Below, in pieces: positions 36,344-44,822 of a DNA stretch of 64,000 bases. Made by a program: the position numbers and the translations under genes. The stretch is from Paludibacteraceae bacterium. Lineage in GTDB: Bacteria > Bacteroidota > Bacteroidia > Bacteroidales > Paludibacteraceae. The notes below the pieces were generated by a model. It was not told where the DNA came from. It ran no database searches and saw only the letters and a program-made list of their open reading frames with translations. Position 1 is the stretch's first letter. Each line of letters begins with the position of its first letter. The DNA lies in the NCBI GenBank assembly GCA_016937795.1, contig JAFGVV010000072.1:1-64000 (forward strand). Direction: 5' to 3'.

Positions 36344-37279
36344 CTAATCGAACGACAAATAAGGAGTCAGCTTTACAAGAACCTGCTCATCAATCTCTTC
36401 TATTTGTTTTAAATCGTGTACACTTTTAAGTTTCCCCTCTTTACGGCGCAATTCGTAAATAGCTTTTGCCTGATAAAAACTCAGATAGGGATGATTTTTT
36501 AGCTTATCCACAGAGGCCGTATTTACCTTAATCTTCTGAACCATACCCGTATTTACCCTGAACGAATCTTTGATTTTCAGATAATTCTCTTCGCGCATGC
36601 CATATACATCGCGCAACTGTTCCACCGACACAAATCCGCCGGCCTGCATACGAAATCGCACAATGCCACGCGCCAAAAACCGCCCAACTCCCTTTACCTG
36701 CATAAGCAAACTGGTATCGGCCGTATTTAGCTCCACCACAATATTCTCCACCTTTTGAACTGCTATTTGTTTTGCAGAATCGGATCGCAACGCTGTTTCA
36801 GAAGACTTTATGGAAATATAGGGTTCGAGCTCGCTGAATTTTTCGGCACTGATGCCATACACTTTCGAGAAACTTTCGGGTGTGCGAAACTGTGCACCTT
36901 TAGCTCTGAATTTCAGAATATTGGCAGCCACATAAGGTTTCAGACCGAGCTTCACAAAAGTAGAGGAGTCGGCTGTATTGGGGTCGAACGGGAAAAGTGA
37001 ATACGCAGTTGGCTTCTCACCGAAATCGCGGAAAGCATAATTTGAACGAAACCGCGACTCGTATTCCTGCTGACGTGTTACCGCCCGCAGGCTATCGAGC
37101 GAGCGTAAATTTGACCTGAAAGCCTGCATTTCAGCCTGTACTTCGGCTGTGGGTTCAGGAATGGGAGATATTATCCGGGGCAAAAATACATTGAGCACCA
37201 CCACAAACAAAATCAACAAAATAAGCACTACAATGCCTGTTCGTTGCCCTCGGGAAAAATAAAAAAAATCTTTCCACAT
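36344..37279 (-). CDS. Membrane-anchored helix-hairpin-helix (ComEA-like) protein
   Basis: A 311-residue protein with an N-terminal membrane anchor (TGIVVLILLILFVVVLNVFL, about 14-33), a linker, and at least three helix-hairpin-helix units: FDPNTADSSTFVKLGLKPYV, VELNTADTSLLMQVKGVGRF and VNTASVDKLKNHPYLSFYQA. HhH units bind DNA without sequence preference. ComEA-like proteins serve DNA uptake, but a three-unit version is widespread in Bacteroidota and its role is unclear. No other competence genes are present. Confidence 0.8.
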   Translation of the reverse strand: MWKDFFYFSRGQRTGIVVLILLILFVVVLNVFLPRIISPIPEPTAEVQAEMQAFRSNLRSLDSLRAVTRQQEYESRFRSNYAFRDFGEKPTAYSLFPFDPNTADSSTFVKLGLKPYVAANILKFRAKGAQFRTPESFSKVYGISAEKFSELEPYISIKSSETALRSDSAKQIAVQKVENIVVELNTADTSLLMQVKGVGRFLARGIVRFRMQAGGFVSVEQLRDVYGMREENYLKIKDSFRVNTGMVQKIKVNTASVDKLKNHPYLSFYQAKAIYELRRKEGKLKSVHDLKQIEEIDEQVLVKLTPYLSFD

Positions 37280-37321
37280 GACATTTTCAAAATTAAAGAT
37301 TTAAGGGAAGAAATACTTTTT

Positions 37322-37627
37322 TCAGACTTCGTAATCGACACAGGCTCTATCGGTTTTAACTTTAGCAATATAAGTGGCAACGCGTTTATGTTCGGGGTGT
37401 GTCTGATAAGCATCGAGATCGTCCGATGAAGCAAATTCGGTGTACAGCGAAATATCGTAATTCCCAGCAGGCGCTTCGGGATGATTTATTCCAACTTCGA
37501 TGGTGATAATCTGTGGAATAAGATTTTTCAAAGCCTCAAGTTCAGCTTTGATATAGGCCGCATTTTCGGCTTTCGATTTACCTTCGGCATTATCTGCCAG
37601 GTTAAAAAACACAATATGTTTAATCAT
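37322..37627 (-). CDS. Dabb-family stress-responsive alpha/beta barrel protein
   Basis: A 101-residue protein matching the Dabb fold: MIKHIVFFNLAD at the start, KSKAENAAYIKAELEALKNL in the helix, then DISLYTEFASSDDLDAYQTH and PEHKRVATYI. Members dimerise into a small barrel and occur as stress proteins or small enzymes. No function can be assigned. It lies 42 bases after the HhH gene start on the same strand. Confidence 0.85.
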   Translation of the reverse strand: MIKHIVFFNLADNAEGKSKAENAAYIKAELEALKNLIPQIITIEVGINHPEAPAGNYDISLYTEFASSDDLDAYQTHPEHKRVATYIAKVKTDRACVDYEV

Positions 37628-37670
37628 AACTGTTTGACTTTTATATTTTCCAGATATGTTGAAAAGTTTA

Positions 37671-38042
37671 TTATTTGCGAATAAGTTTATAGCTTTTATT
37701 ATTAATACGTAAAAAATAAATTCCCTGACGCGTAGGAATCAGAAAACGACCCTGAACAAGATTTCCCTGCCAAACAACCTCACCAGTCAACGAGAAAAGT
37801 TTCACTTTACCAGCCGGCTCTTTCAGGTTCAGAAAGATTCCTTCGTTAGCACTGTAATAAGTAATTCCCTGGGCAAGCGTAATTACATTGGCATTTGGAG
37901 GAATGGGCGTATCGTTGTCGGGTTTTACCCAATCACCTCCCGTTTTAGTTACTGGTGTACGCTGCTCACCCTGATTCCCATTATCAGACCGGAGTGACAT
38001 AAAACACATCAGACACAATATTAAAAGGTAAAAACGATTCAT
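37671..38042 (-). CDS. Small secreted protein with a T9SS-like C-terminal domain
   Basis: About 123 residues. The signal peptide (MNRFYLLILCLMCFMSLRSD) leads into a charged linker and an 80-residue domain (ITYYSANEGIFLNLKEPAGK, then LFSLTGEVVWQGNLVQGR and GIYFLRINNKSYKLIRK) typical of T9SS type A sorting domains. Almost no cargo precedes the sorting domain, which is odd: it may be a minimal surface protein or a remnant. The start at 38042 is preferred because the longer frame overlaps nadB and has a -7 element ending four bases before this ATG. Confidence 0.7.
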   Translation of the reverse strand: MNRFYLLILCLMCFMSLRSDNGNQGEQRTPVTKTGGDWVKPDNDTPIPPNANVITLAQGITYYSANEGIFLNLKEPAGKVKLFSLTGEVVWQGNLVQGRFLIPTRQGIYFLRINNKSYKLIRK

Positions 38043-38045
38043 TTG

Positions 38046-38053
38046 CAAAGATA
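38046..38053 (-). promoter_or_regulatory. Promoter -7 element abutting the small T9SS gene
   Basis: On the minus strand TATCTTTG is followed by three bases (CAA) and then the ATG at 38042-38040. The mRNA would be leaderless or nearly so. Confidence 0.5.
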
Positions 38054-38067
38054 TATTATTTCTGTAT

Positions 38068-39636
38068 TTATTTAGCCCTTTTAGGATAATCGATAGTATA
38101 ATGTAAACCACGACTCTCCTTACGACGCAAAGCATGTTTAATAATCAGATAAGCAACACTTATAACATTACGAAGTTCACAAATCTCGCGCGAGACAACT
38201 GAGCGTTCGAACAAATCCTCAGTCTCGCGATACAGTATTTCCAATCGACTCATAGCACGTTTCAAACGCAGATTCGAACGTACAATTCCTACATAAGTAC
38301 TCATTATTTGCTCCACTTCACGAAAACTTTGGGTAATCAATACCATTTCCTCAGGCAGAGAAGTACCTTCATCATTCCATGCAGGGACTGATTCGTTAAA
38401 TTTCAAATCTCTTAAATGCGGAAGTGCATCTTTTACTGCAGCATCGGCATATACAATAGCTTCGAGCAGTGAATTTGACGCCAAACGATTTGCACCATGC
38501 AAACCTGTGCAAGAACATTCGCCTGCAGCGTACAGCCTGTCGATAGAGGTTTTGGCATTTAAATCAACAACTATGCCACCACACAAATAATGTTGTGTTG
38601 GCGACACAGGAATCATGTCTTTTGTGATATCAATGCCCAATTCGAGACATTTTTTATAAATATTAGGGAAGTGTTTTTTTGTTTCTTCGGGATTTTTATG
38701 CGTCACATCGAGAAACACAAATTCGTGACCTCGAATTTTCATTTCATTATCAATAGCCCGTGCCACAATATCGCGTGGTGCAAGCGAACCACGTTCGTCG
38801 TACTTTTGCATAAATTCGCGACCATCCTTACAGCGAAGCACAGCTCCATATCCACGAATAGCCTCAGTGATAAGATATGTTGGACGTTCACCAGGATGAT
38901 AAAGTGCAGTGGGGTGAAACTGAACGAATTCCATATCCTGAATGACACCACGCGCACGGTGAACCATAGCAATACCATCGCCGGTAGAAATAGCAGGGTT
39001 AGTAGTAGTAGAATACACACTACCTATGCCTCCCGTAGCTAAGAGGGTTACTTTCGATAAAAAAGTATGAATATGATTTGTATGCTGATCGAGCACATAA
39101 GCACCATAACATTCCACACCCGGTGTATGTTGTGTAACCACTTCACCCAAATGGTGTTGAGTCAGTATTTCGATGGCAAAAGAATATTCAAAAACCTCGA
39201 TATTTTTATTATTCCGCACTTCACGAACAAGACTTTGCTGAATTTCGTAACCCGTATTATCTTTGTGATGCAGAATACGATGCTCCGAATGTCCACCTTC
39301 GCGATGCAAATCAAAAAGTCCATCTTCGCGTTTGTCAAAGTCAACCCCCCATCGTAATAATTCTTCTATTTGCGAGGGAGCCTCACGAATCACTTTTTCT
39401 ACAGCGGTTAAATTACAAAGGCCATCACCTGCTATTAACGTATCCTCAATATGTTTATCGAAATTATCGGGTTCGTACATAACAGTAGCTATCCCCCCCT
39501 GAGCATATGAAGTATTGGATTCGTCGAGTGTTGTTTTGCATAGCAAAGCCACTTTACCATAAGGAGCAGCTTTAAGTGCAAAACTAATGCCTGCTATACC
39601 GCTACCAACAACTAAAAAATCAAACTTACGTGTCAT
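38068..39636 (-). CDS. nadB: L-aspartate oxidase
   Basis: A 522-residue flavoenzyme that oxidises aspartate to iminoaspartate in NAD synthesis. The FAD-binding motif is VVGSGIAGISFAL near the start; other family strings are NTSYAQGGIATVM, GGHSEHRILHHKD, DMEFVQFHPTALY, TQHYLCGGIVVD and GECSCTGLHGANRLASNSLL. The ATG at 39636 is used; 14 codons upstream have no family support. No nadA or nadC adjoins. Confidence 0.95.
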   Translation of the reverse strand: MTRKFDFLVVGSGIAGISFALKAAPYGKVALLCKTTLDESNTSYAQGGIATVMYEPDNFDKHIEDTLIAGDGLCNLTAVEKVIREAPSQIEELLRWGVDFDKREDGLFDLHREGGHSEHRILHHKDNTGYEIQQSLVREVRNNKNIEVFEYSFAIEILTQHHLGEVVTQHTPGVECYGAYVLDQHTNHIHTFLSKVTLLATGGIGSVYSTTTNPAISTGDGIAMVHRARGVIQDMEFVQFHPTALYHPGERPTYLITEAIRGYGAVLRCKDGREFMQKYDERGSLAPRDIVARAIDNEMKIRGHEFVFLDVTHKNPEETKKHFPNIYKKCLELGIDITKDMIPVSPTQHYLCGGIVVDLNAKTSIDRLYAAGECSCTGLHGANRLASNSLLEAIVYADAAVKDALPHLRDLKFNESVPAWNDEGTSLPEEMVLITQSFREVEQIMSTYVGIVRSNLRLKRAMSRLEILYRETEDLFERSVVSREICELRNVISVAYLIIKHALRRKESRGLHYTIDYPKRAK

Positions 39637-39717
39637 TTTTTTTATTTTTTTGGAGCAAAGACAAAAGATCAAAGACAAAGGAATTTGAGATGAGACTTTT
39701 GACCTGAAATATCTTCG

Positions 39718-40842
39718 CTAAATCTCTTTAATATATACCCGTCGTTTTTTATGATTTACATACTCAAAACTACCCCACTGCGACGACATTCGCGTATTGG
39801 TTTCGAGTTCCGGATTCGACTCCGCAAATTTATAGCCGTTTTTGGCACTGTTCACCATCAACTCAGCAAACACAAGCGAGTTCACGCCTTTGTTTTGATA
39901 ATCGGGGTGTACAGCCATAAGATACAAATCGAGCAAATCGTTCTTTCGCAGCGCATTGAGCATATAAAACCAACCCAAAGGAAACAAACGACCTTTTGCT
40001 TTCTGAAGCGCTTTGGTAAAACTGGGCATTGCTATTCCCAATGCCACCACATCATCTTTTTCGTCGACCACAATAGAAATTGTATCGAGTCGGAAAAAGC
40101 TGAAATACAATTTTATATAGAAATGAATCTGTGCATCATTCAGCCTTGTAAAACCATACAAATCTTTATAACAAACATTCAGCAACTCAAAAATTTTAAG
40201 TGCATAATTCTCCACCACTTCTTTTCGCGACTTGAACTTTTTATTCTGCAAATTAAATTTCTGACGCACAATATCGGCAATTCTGAAATACTTTTCAGGA
40301 AAAACATCCGGAATAGTAATCAGATATTCTTTCCAGTCCACATCTTTCGTAAAGCCGTATTTTTCGATATGTGCAGGGTAATACGGATAATTATAAATAG
40401 TAGCCAGCGTTCCCGGACGATCAAAACCTTCAATCAATAAGCCTTCGTGATCGAAATCGGTAAAGCCCAAAGGCCCATGAATGGCAGTCATACCTTTGCC
40501 TTTTGCCCATTGAATGGCTGCATCGAACAAAGCACGCGACACTTCCTCATCGTCGATAAAATCGACCCAACCAAAACGAGCATTCTTCTGATTCCAGGTA
40601 GTATTGGCTTTCGGGTTTATAATAGCGGCAATTCGCCCCACAATTTTCGATTCGCGATAAGCGAGAAACAGAGCTGTTTCGCAAAATTCGAGTGCAGGAT
40701 TACTCCCTTTCGACAAATTCAATAAATCATCCATCATCAAAGGAGGAGCTGCGAACTCACAATCCTTATACAGGTTAACACCAAACCAAATAAACTTCTT
40801 CAAGTCCTGTTTTGCACTAACCTCCCGAATTTCAACACCCAT
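39718..40842 (-). CDS. GNAT-fold N-acetyltransferase-like protein
   Basis: A 374-residue soluble protein with two GNAT-like halves. The N-terminal half includes LFLAYRESKIVGRIAAIINP and a conserved GPLGFTDFDHEGLLIEGFD; the C-terminal half has VVALGIAMPSFTKAL and DLYLMAVHPDYQNKGVNSL, the usual acetyl-CoA-binding region. The GPLGFTD string is typical of an uncharacterised Bacteroidota group. The substrate is unknown. It stands alone between nadB and cstA on the same strand. Confidence 0.75.
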   Translation of the reverse strand: MGVEIREVSAKQDLKKFIWFGVNLYKDCEFAAPPLMMDDLLNLSKGSNPALEFCETALFLAYRESKIVGRIAAIINPKANTTWNQKNARFGWVDFIDDEEVSRALFDAAIQWAKGKGMTAIHGPLGFTDFDHEGLLIEGFDRPGTLATIYNYPYYPAHIEKYGFTKDVDWKEYLITIPDVFPEKYFRIADIVRQKFNLQNKKFKSRKEVVENYALKIFELLNVCYKDLYGFTRLNDAQIHFYIKLYFSFFRLDTISIVVDEKDDVVALGIAMPSFTKALQKAKGRLFPLGWFYMLNALRKNDLLDLYLMAVHPDYQNKGVNSLVFAELMVNSAKNGYKFAESNPELETNTRMSSQWGSFEYVNHKKRRVYIKEI

Positions 40843-40964
40843 AAATCTACTCTATTAATTTATATCTGATTCTCTGATTTTGGCTTGTAAAATAACATAA
40901 AAAAAGCGCTACAACCAACTAATCAAAGTATTTTTTGCTCACTAAAGTCCTAAACCACTAATTT

Positions 40965-42401
40965 TCAAGTATCATTTCCATCCCCAATCACATTTCTTTT
41001 ATACAAAAACATCAGCAATAAAGTCACCGAAACTGCGATACCAATGTACACTGCTATGTTTAGCTTCAAACCAAAACCTTCCGGTGCTGTGAGTATGTAA
41101 CTTACACTCACAACCGTCATAAACAATGCCGGCAACAACGATATTCCGTAGAATTTCCCTTTACGACTCAGGTAAACTGTAATAGCCCACAGCGTGAACA
41201 CAGCCAGCGTTTGATTGCACCAAGCAAAATATCGCCACAGTACATCGAAATTCATTTGCAGAATAATAAAAGTAAGTATGAAAAGTGGAATGGAAATAAT
41301 CAAACGATTCTTAATTGATTTCTGATCAAATTTTAAAAAATCGGCAGCAATCAGTCGTGCCGATCGCAAAGCAGTATCGCCCGAAGTAAGCGGTGCGGCA
41401 ATTACGCCTAACATGGCCAGAAATCCTCCGAAAACGCCCAGCCATGAATGCGCTATCTGATCTACTATCACCGCAGGCTTATTCACTGTGGCCGGCAAGG
41501 AAGCTACAAAATGTTGTAATTCCTCCACCGAACCATAAAATGACGATGCTGCGGCTGCCCAAATCAGTGCCACAATACCTTCGGCCACCATGCTTCCGTA
41601 AAAAATGCGGCGACCCAGATTTTCGTTCTGAATACAACGGGCCATAAGAGGCGATTGCGTGGCATGAAAACCCGAAATGGCTCCACAGGCAATCGAAACA
41701 AACATAATCGGGAAAATGGGTAAACCGGCAGGATGCTGATTTGTAAAACCTTCTGTAAATTCAGGAATTGGCGCACGGTTTACAAACATTGCAACCATAA
41801 TGCCCACGGCCATAAACAGCAATGCAAATCCAAAAACCGGATAAATTTTACCTATCAGTTTATCGACAGGCAACAGCATAGCCAGTATGTAATATGCAAA
41901 TACAATTACTATCCACCAGGTCTGACTCATAAAACCTTTGGTCATTCCGGCCAGAAGACCAGCAGGCCCCGACACAAAAACCGCTCCCACCAAAATCATT
42001 AATACAAGCGAAAACACACGCATAAACTGCTTTACAGGCTTTCCCAGTTCGTTTCCTACCAACTCGGGCTGACTTGCACCATTCATTCGAACAGACATCA
42101 TTCCTGAAAAGTAATCGTGTACCGCACCGGCAAAAATTGTTCCGAGCACAATCCACAAAAAAGCAGCCTGTCCGAACATAACGCCCATAATAGCTCCGAA
42201 AATCGGACCTAAACCAGCAATATTTAAAAACTGAATAAGGAACACGCGCCACCAGGGAAGGGGCACATAATCGACACCATCGGGATTGACGAGCGCTGGC
42301 GTAGGTCGTGCTGCATTCATTCCGAAAACTTTTTCAGAAATTCGGCCATACACAAAATAGCCGGCAATAAGCAATGCTACTGAGAGAATAAAACTATACA
42401 T
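40965..42401 (-). CDS. cstA: Carbon starvation protein CstA-like transporter
   Basis: A 478-residue inner-membrane protein with many hydrophobic segments and the CstA pattern: PLPWWRVFLIQFLNIAGLGP, IFGAIMGVMFGQAAFLWIVL, HDYFSGMMSVRMNGAS, GFHATQSPLMARC and APLTSGDTALRSARL. CstA/BtsT-type proteins take up pyruvate or peptides during starvation. It is shorter than E. coli CstA, as is common for Bacteroidota homologues. The ATG at 42401 is used because the upstream ATG at 42434 lies next to the tRNA terminator. Confidence 0.9.
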   Translation of the reverse strand: MYSFILSVALLIAGYFVYGRISEKVFGMNAARPTPALVNPDGVDYVPLPWWRVFLIQFLNIAGLGPIFGAIMGVMFGQAAFLWIVLGTIFAGAVHDYFSGMMSVRMNGASQPELVGNELGKPVKQFMRVFSLVLMILVGAVFVSGPAGLLAGMTKGFMSQTWWIVIVFAYYILAMLLPVDKLIGKIYPVFGFALLFMAVGIMVAMFVNRAPIPEFTEGFTNQHPAGLPIFPIMFVSIACGAISGFHATQSPLMARCIQNENLGRRIFYGSMVAEGIVALIWAAAASSFYGSVEELQHFVASLPATVNKPAVIVDQIAHSWLGVFGGFLAMLGVIAAPLTSGDTALRSARLIAADFLKFDQKSIKNRLIISIPLFILTFIILQMNFDVLWRYFAWCNQTLAVFTLWAITVYLSRKGKFYGISLLPALFMTVVSVSYILTAPEGFGLKLNIAVYIGIAVSVTLLLMFLYKRNVIGDGNDT

Positions 42402-42431
42402 AACCTCAGATTTTAAGGTCGATGAATGCCC

Positions 42432-42468
42432 CAAAAAAAAACACTCCCGTTTATCAGGAGTGTTTTTT
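42432..42468. terminator. Terminator of the CAT-anticodon tRNA
   Basis: ACACTCC pairs with GGAGTGT around a short loop, with T-runs on both strands. It starts five bases after the leftward tRNA. Confidence 0.85.
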
Positions 42469-42472
42469 TGAG

Positions 42473-42547
42473 TGGGCCCAGCTGGGCTTGAACCAGCGAC
42501 CCCCTGATTATGAGTCAGGTGCTACTAACCAACTGAGCTATAGGCCC
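42473..42547 (-). tRNA. tRNA with CAT anticodon, probably tRNA-Ile2
   Basis: A 75-base cloverleaf on the minus strand with acceptor GGGCCTA/TGGGCCC (one G-T pair), anticodon loop CTCATAA and T-arm GCTGGTTCAAGCCCAGC. The T-arm and GACTCATAATC context resemble E. coli tRNA-Ile2, whose C34 becomes lysidine, more than elongator tRNA-Met. The initiator is ruled out by the lack of three G-C pairs next to the anticodon loop. Confidence 0.85.
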
Positions 42548-42567
42548 GGCATTTGCATTAATTTTTG

Positions 42568-42575
42568 TATCTTTG
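42568..42575 (+). promoter_or_regulatory. Promoter -7 element of the HAD hydrolase gene
   Basis: TATCTTTG fits TAnnTTTG. The nearest upstream TTTG is only 12 bases away. It lies between the leftward tRNA promoter and the tRNA, so the two promoters face each other. Confidence 0.45.
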
Positions 42576-42586
42576 CAAAGCGATTG

Positions 42587-42616
42587 CAAAAGTAATAAAT
42601 TTTGCCAATCTACAAA
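42587..42616 (-). promoter_or_regulatory. Promoter of the CAT-anticodon tRNA
   Basis: On the minus strand TTTG (42616-42613), 18 bases, TACTTTTG (42594-42587). It lies within the leader of the HAD gene on the other strand. Confidence 0.8.
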
Positions 42617-42641
42617 AACTAAAATCAGTTTTTTTTCAACA

Positions 42642-43280
42642 ATGAAACAATATAATAATATCAGTACGTTGATTTTTGACTTCGGCGGTGTAATCATTAA
42701 CCTCGACCTTCCGGCCTGCATACAAAAAATCAACACATTAGGTATCCCTGATGTGGTTAAATACCTTAGCAATTACGGTCAAGCCGGTTTCTTTCTAAAA
42801 TTTGAAAAAGGAGAAATAAGCACTAATGAATTCAGAAATGAAATCAGAAAACTTAGTACCAAGACTCTCACAGATACTCAAATTGACGATGCATGGTGTG
42901 AATTTCTGCAGGATATACCGCAGCATAAACTCGATGTGATTGAAAAATTAAAGTCAGAATACCGCGTGATACTGCTTAGCAACACAAACCCGCTACATAT
43001 TGAACAAAGTGCAACACGCGAATTTGCCAAACGAGGAAAAAAAATTGATGATTATTTCGACGAGTGTTATCTTTCCTACAAAATGAAAATGACCAAACCT
43101 GACAGAGAAATTTTCGACACACTGCTCAAAAAAGAAAATGTAAAGCCCGAAGATTGTCTTTTTTTAGACGATGGGCCTAAAAATATCAACTCTGCCAAAG
43201 CACTTGGAATAAACAGCATACTTATCAACCCTGCTGAAAAACTCGATTTCCTTTTAGAGCTTCTAAACAAGAACAACTAA
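42642..43280 (+). CDS. HAD-superfamily hydrolase
   Basis: A 212-residue HAD-IA phosphatase with motif I DFGGVIINLD (nucleophile Asp, here with Gly-Gly in the usual place of the second Asp-x-Thr element), motif II VILLSNTNP, motif III KMTKPDREIF and motif IV FLDDGPKNINSA. The DFGGV start matches the group related to YihX-type sugar or nucleotide phosphatases and to epoxide-hydrolase N-terminal domains. The ATG at 42642 is used; the longer frame begins inside the promoter. The substrate is unknown. Confidence 0.88.
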   Translation: MKQYNNISTLIFDFGGVIINLDLPACIQKINTLGIPDVVKYLSNYGQAGFFLKFEKGEISTNEFRNEIRKLSTKTLTDTQIDDAWCEFLQDIPQHKLDVIEKLKSEYRVILLSNTNPLHIEQSATREFAKRGKKIDDYFDECYLSYKMKMTKPDREIFDTLLKKENVKPEDCLFLDDGPKNINSAKALGINSILINPAEKLDFLLELLNKNN

Positions 43281-43285
43281 AACCA

Positions 43286-43321
43286 ACAAAAAGAAAGGCT
43301 GATATCATACAATATCAGCCT
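43286..43321 (-). terminator. Terminator of tRNA-Ser
   Basis: A perfect 10-bp stem (AGGCTGATAT with ATATCAGCCT). On the minus strand it is followed by a T-rich run, so it ends the tRNA-Ser transcript. On the plus strand, after the HAD gene, the T-run is missing. Confidence 0.8.
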
Positions 43322-43326
43322 CTTAG

Positions 43327-43413
43327 CGGAAGCGACGAGATTCGAACTCGTGGTAGCCTTGCGACTACGTCAGTTTAGCAAACTGGTGGTTTCAGCCACT
43401 CACCCACACTTCC
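43327..43413 (-). tRNA. tRNA-Ser (GCT)
   Basis: An 87-base class II tRNA with acceptor GGAAGTG/CGCTTCC, anticodon loop TTGCTAA (anticodon GCT), a long variable arm (TAGTCGCAAGGCTA), T-loop TTCGAAT and discriminator G, as expected for serine. Confidence 0.94.
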
Positions 43414-43433
43414 TTATTACGCTTTTGCGGGTG

Positions 43434-43464
43434 CAAATATACGTAAGAGTTTTGAATTATCAAA
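43434..43464 (-). promoter_or_regulatory. Promoter of tRNA-Ser
   Basis: On the minus strand TTTG (43464-43461), 19 bases, TATATTTG (43441-43434): exact consensus. The string CACCCGC follows directly. Confidence 0.9.
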
Positions 43465-43598
43465 ACCTGAAATGTGTTTTTCAGATTGGTTTTTTCTAAC
43501 TAAAAGCTTTTCGAGCTGACTTTTAATATGTTAAGCAGAATTTATTTTTTAAGTTTCTTGATTTTTGTACTGCAAAGAAATAAATCAAAACAAATAGC

Positions 43599-43606
43599 TA
43601 TTTTTG
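43599..43606 (+). promoter_or_regulatory. Candidate -7 element of mltG
   Basis: TATTTTTG fits TAnnTTTG, 112 bases before the gene. No well-spaced TTTG is present, so it may be a chance match in A/T-rich DNA. Confidence 0.35.
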
Positions 43607-43718
43607 CATTCAAAAAAACACTATTTATTTGAAGTTATTTCTGCCACATATCAGTTTAAAAGCATTGAAATGCCGAGAAAAAATTGAAATCGAATTTATA
43701 AAACAAATCTTTTAAGGA

Positions 43719-44753
43719 ATGAAATCGAAAAATAACTTTAAACCCTTTCTGACAGGTATTTTCATTCTGGCATTATTGACCGGATTTATTGCTATCTACG
43801 TATTTATTGCTCCTAACAGCAATTCAATCGAAAAAAAAAATAAGTATCTGTTTATAGACGACAATTCCGACTTCAAATCGTTGACCAATCAGCTTTACGA
43901 AAACAAATCTATAAAAAGCCTGCTTACCTTTACATTAGCTGCTCGTATTTATGGCTACAAGACAATAAAGCCGGGACGCTATGAAATTACTTCAGGAATA
44001 AACAACCTCAGACTTGTACACAAACTAAAAAACGGGCAACAAACACCTCTTAAGCTCACATTCAACAATTTAAGGACCAAAGAACAACTTGCAGGACGGT
44101 TGTCCAGACAAATTATGGCCGATTCGGCTAGCATAAATCAACACCTGAACGACCCAACTTTTTTATCTAAGTATGGATTTAGTCCCGAAACAGCGGTAGC
44201 AATGTTTATTCCTGATACATATGAAGTATTTTGGGACATGGATGCTACAGAATTATTTGACAGAATGAAAAAAGAATACGACAAATTCTGGAATGAAGAC
44301 AGGAAACAAAAGGCTGCCGCAATTCCGCTTACAATTGTGGAAGTAAGCACGCTGGCTTCGATAGTGGAAGAAGAAACAAACAAGAAAGCGGAACGCCCTA
44401 TTGTTGCTGGTCTTTACATAAATAGGTTAAGAACGAGTATGCCACTTCAGGCCGACCCTACAGTAAAATTCGCATATGGCAATTTTGGTCTGCGCCGTAT
44501 AACAGGTGCTCATCTACGTATCGAGTCACCTTACAACACATACAAAAACAAAGGTTTACCGCCAGGTCCAATCAGGTTAGCAACAGCCTCGGGCATCGAT
44601 GCTGTGCTTAATTTCAGCAAGCACAGTAACATTTTTATGTGTGCCAAGGAAACGCTGAATGGAGAACACAACTTTGCCGCTACTTATGCCGAACATCAAA
44701 TTAATGCACGTAAATATCAAAAAGCACTAGACGAAAGAAAAATATTCGAATAA
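43719..44753 (+). CDS. mltG: Endolytic murein transglycosylase MltG
   Basis: A 344-residue single-pass membrane enzyme (membrane segment FLTGIFILALLTGFIAIYVF, about 10-29) with a LysM-like segment and the YceG/MltG domain. Key strings are MFIPDTYEVFWDMDATELF, ASIVEEETNKKAERPIVAGL (catalytic Glu), RLRTSMPLQADPTVKFAYG and SPYNTYKNKGLPPGPI. It cuts nascent peptidoglycan strands near the inner membrane. It converges with murB. No pabC or tmk neighbour is present. Confidence 0.94.
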   Translation: MKSKNNFKPFLTGIFILALLTGFIAIYVFIAPNSNSIEKKNKYLFIDDNSDFKSLTNQLYENKSIKSLLTFTLAARIYGYKTIKPGRYEITSGINNLRLVHKLKNGQQTPLKLTFNNLRTKEQLAGRLSRQIMADSASINQHLNDPTFLSKYGFSPETAVAMFIPDTYEVFWDMDATELFDRMKKEYDKFWNEDRKQKAAAIPLTIVEVSTLASIVEEETNKKAERPIVAGLYINRLRTSMPLQADPTVKFAYGNFGLRRITGAHLRIESPYNTYKNKGLPPGPIRLATASGIDAVLNFSKHSNIFMCAKETLNGEHNFAATYAEHQINARKYQKALDERKIFE

Positions 44754-44822
44754 GGACAAGAGAAAAACAGCCGAGAACTGAAAAACAGAATCAACAACAG
44801 ACACGAAAAGGTCATTCATTTT

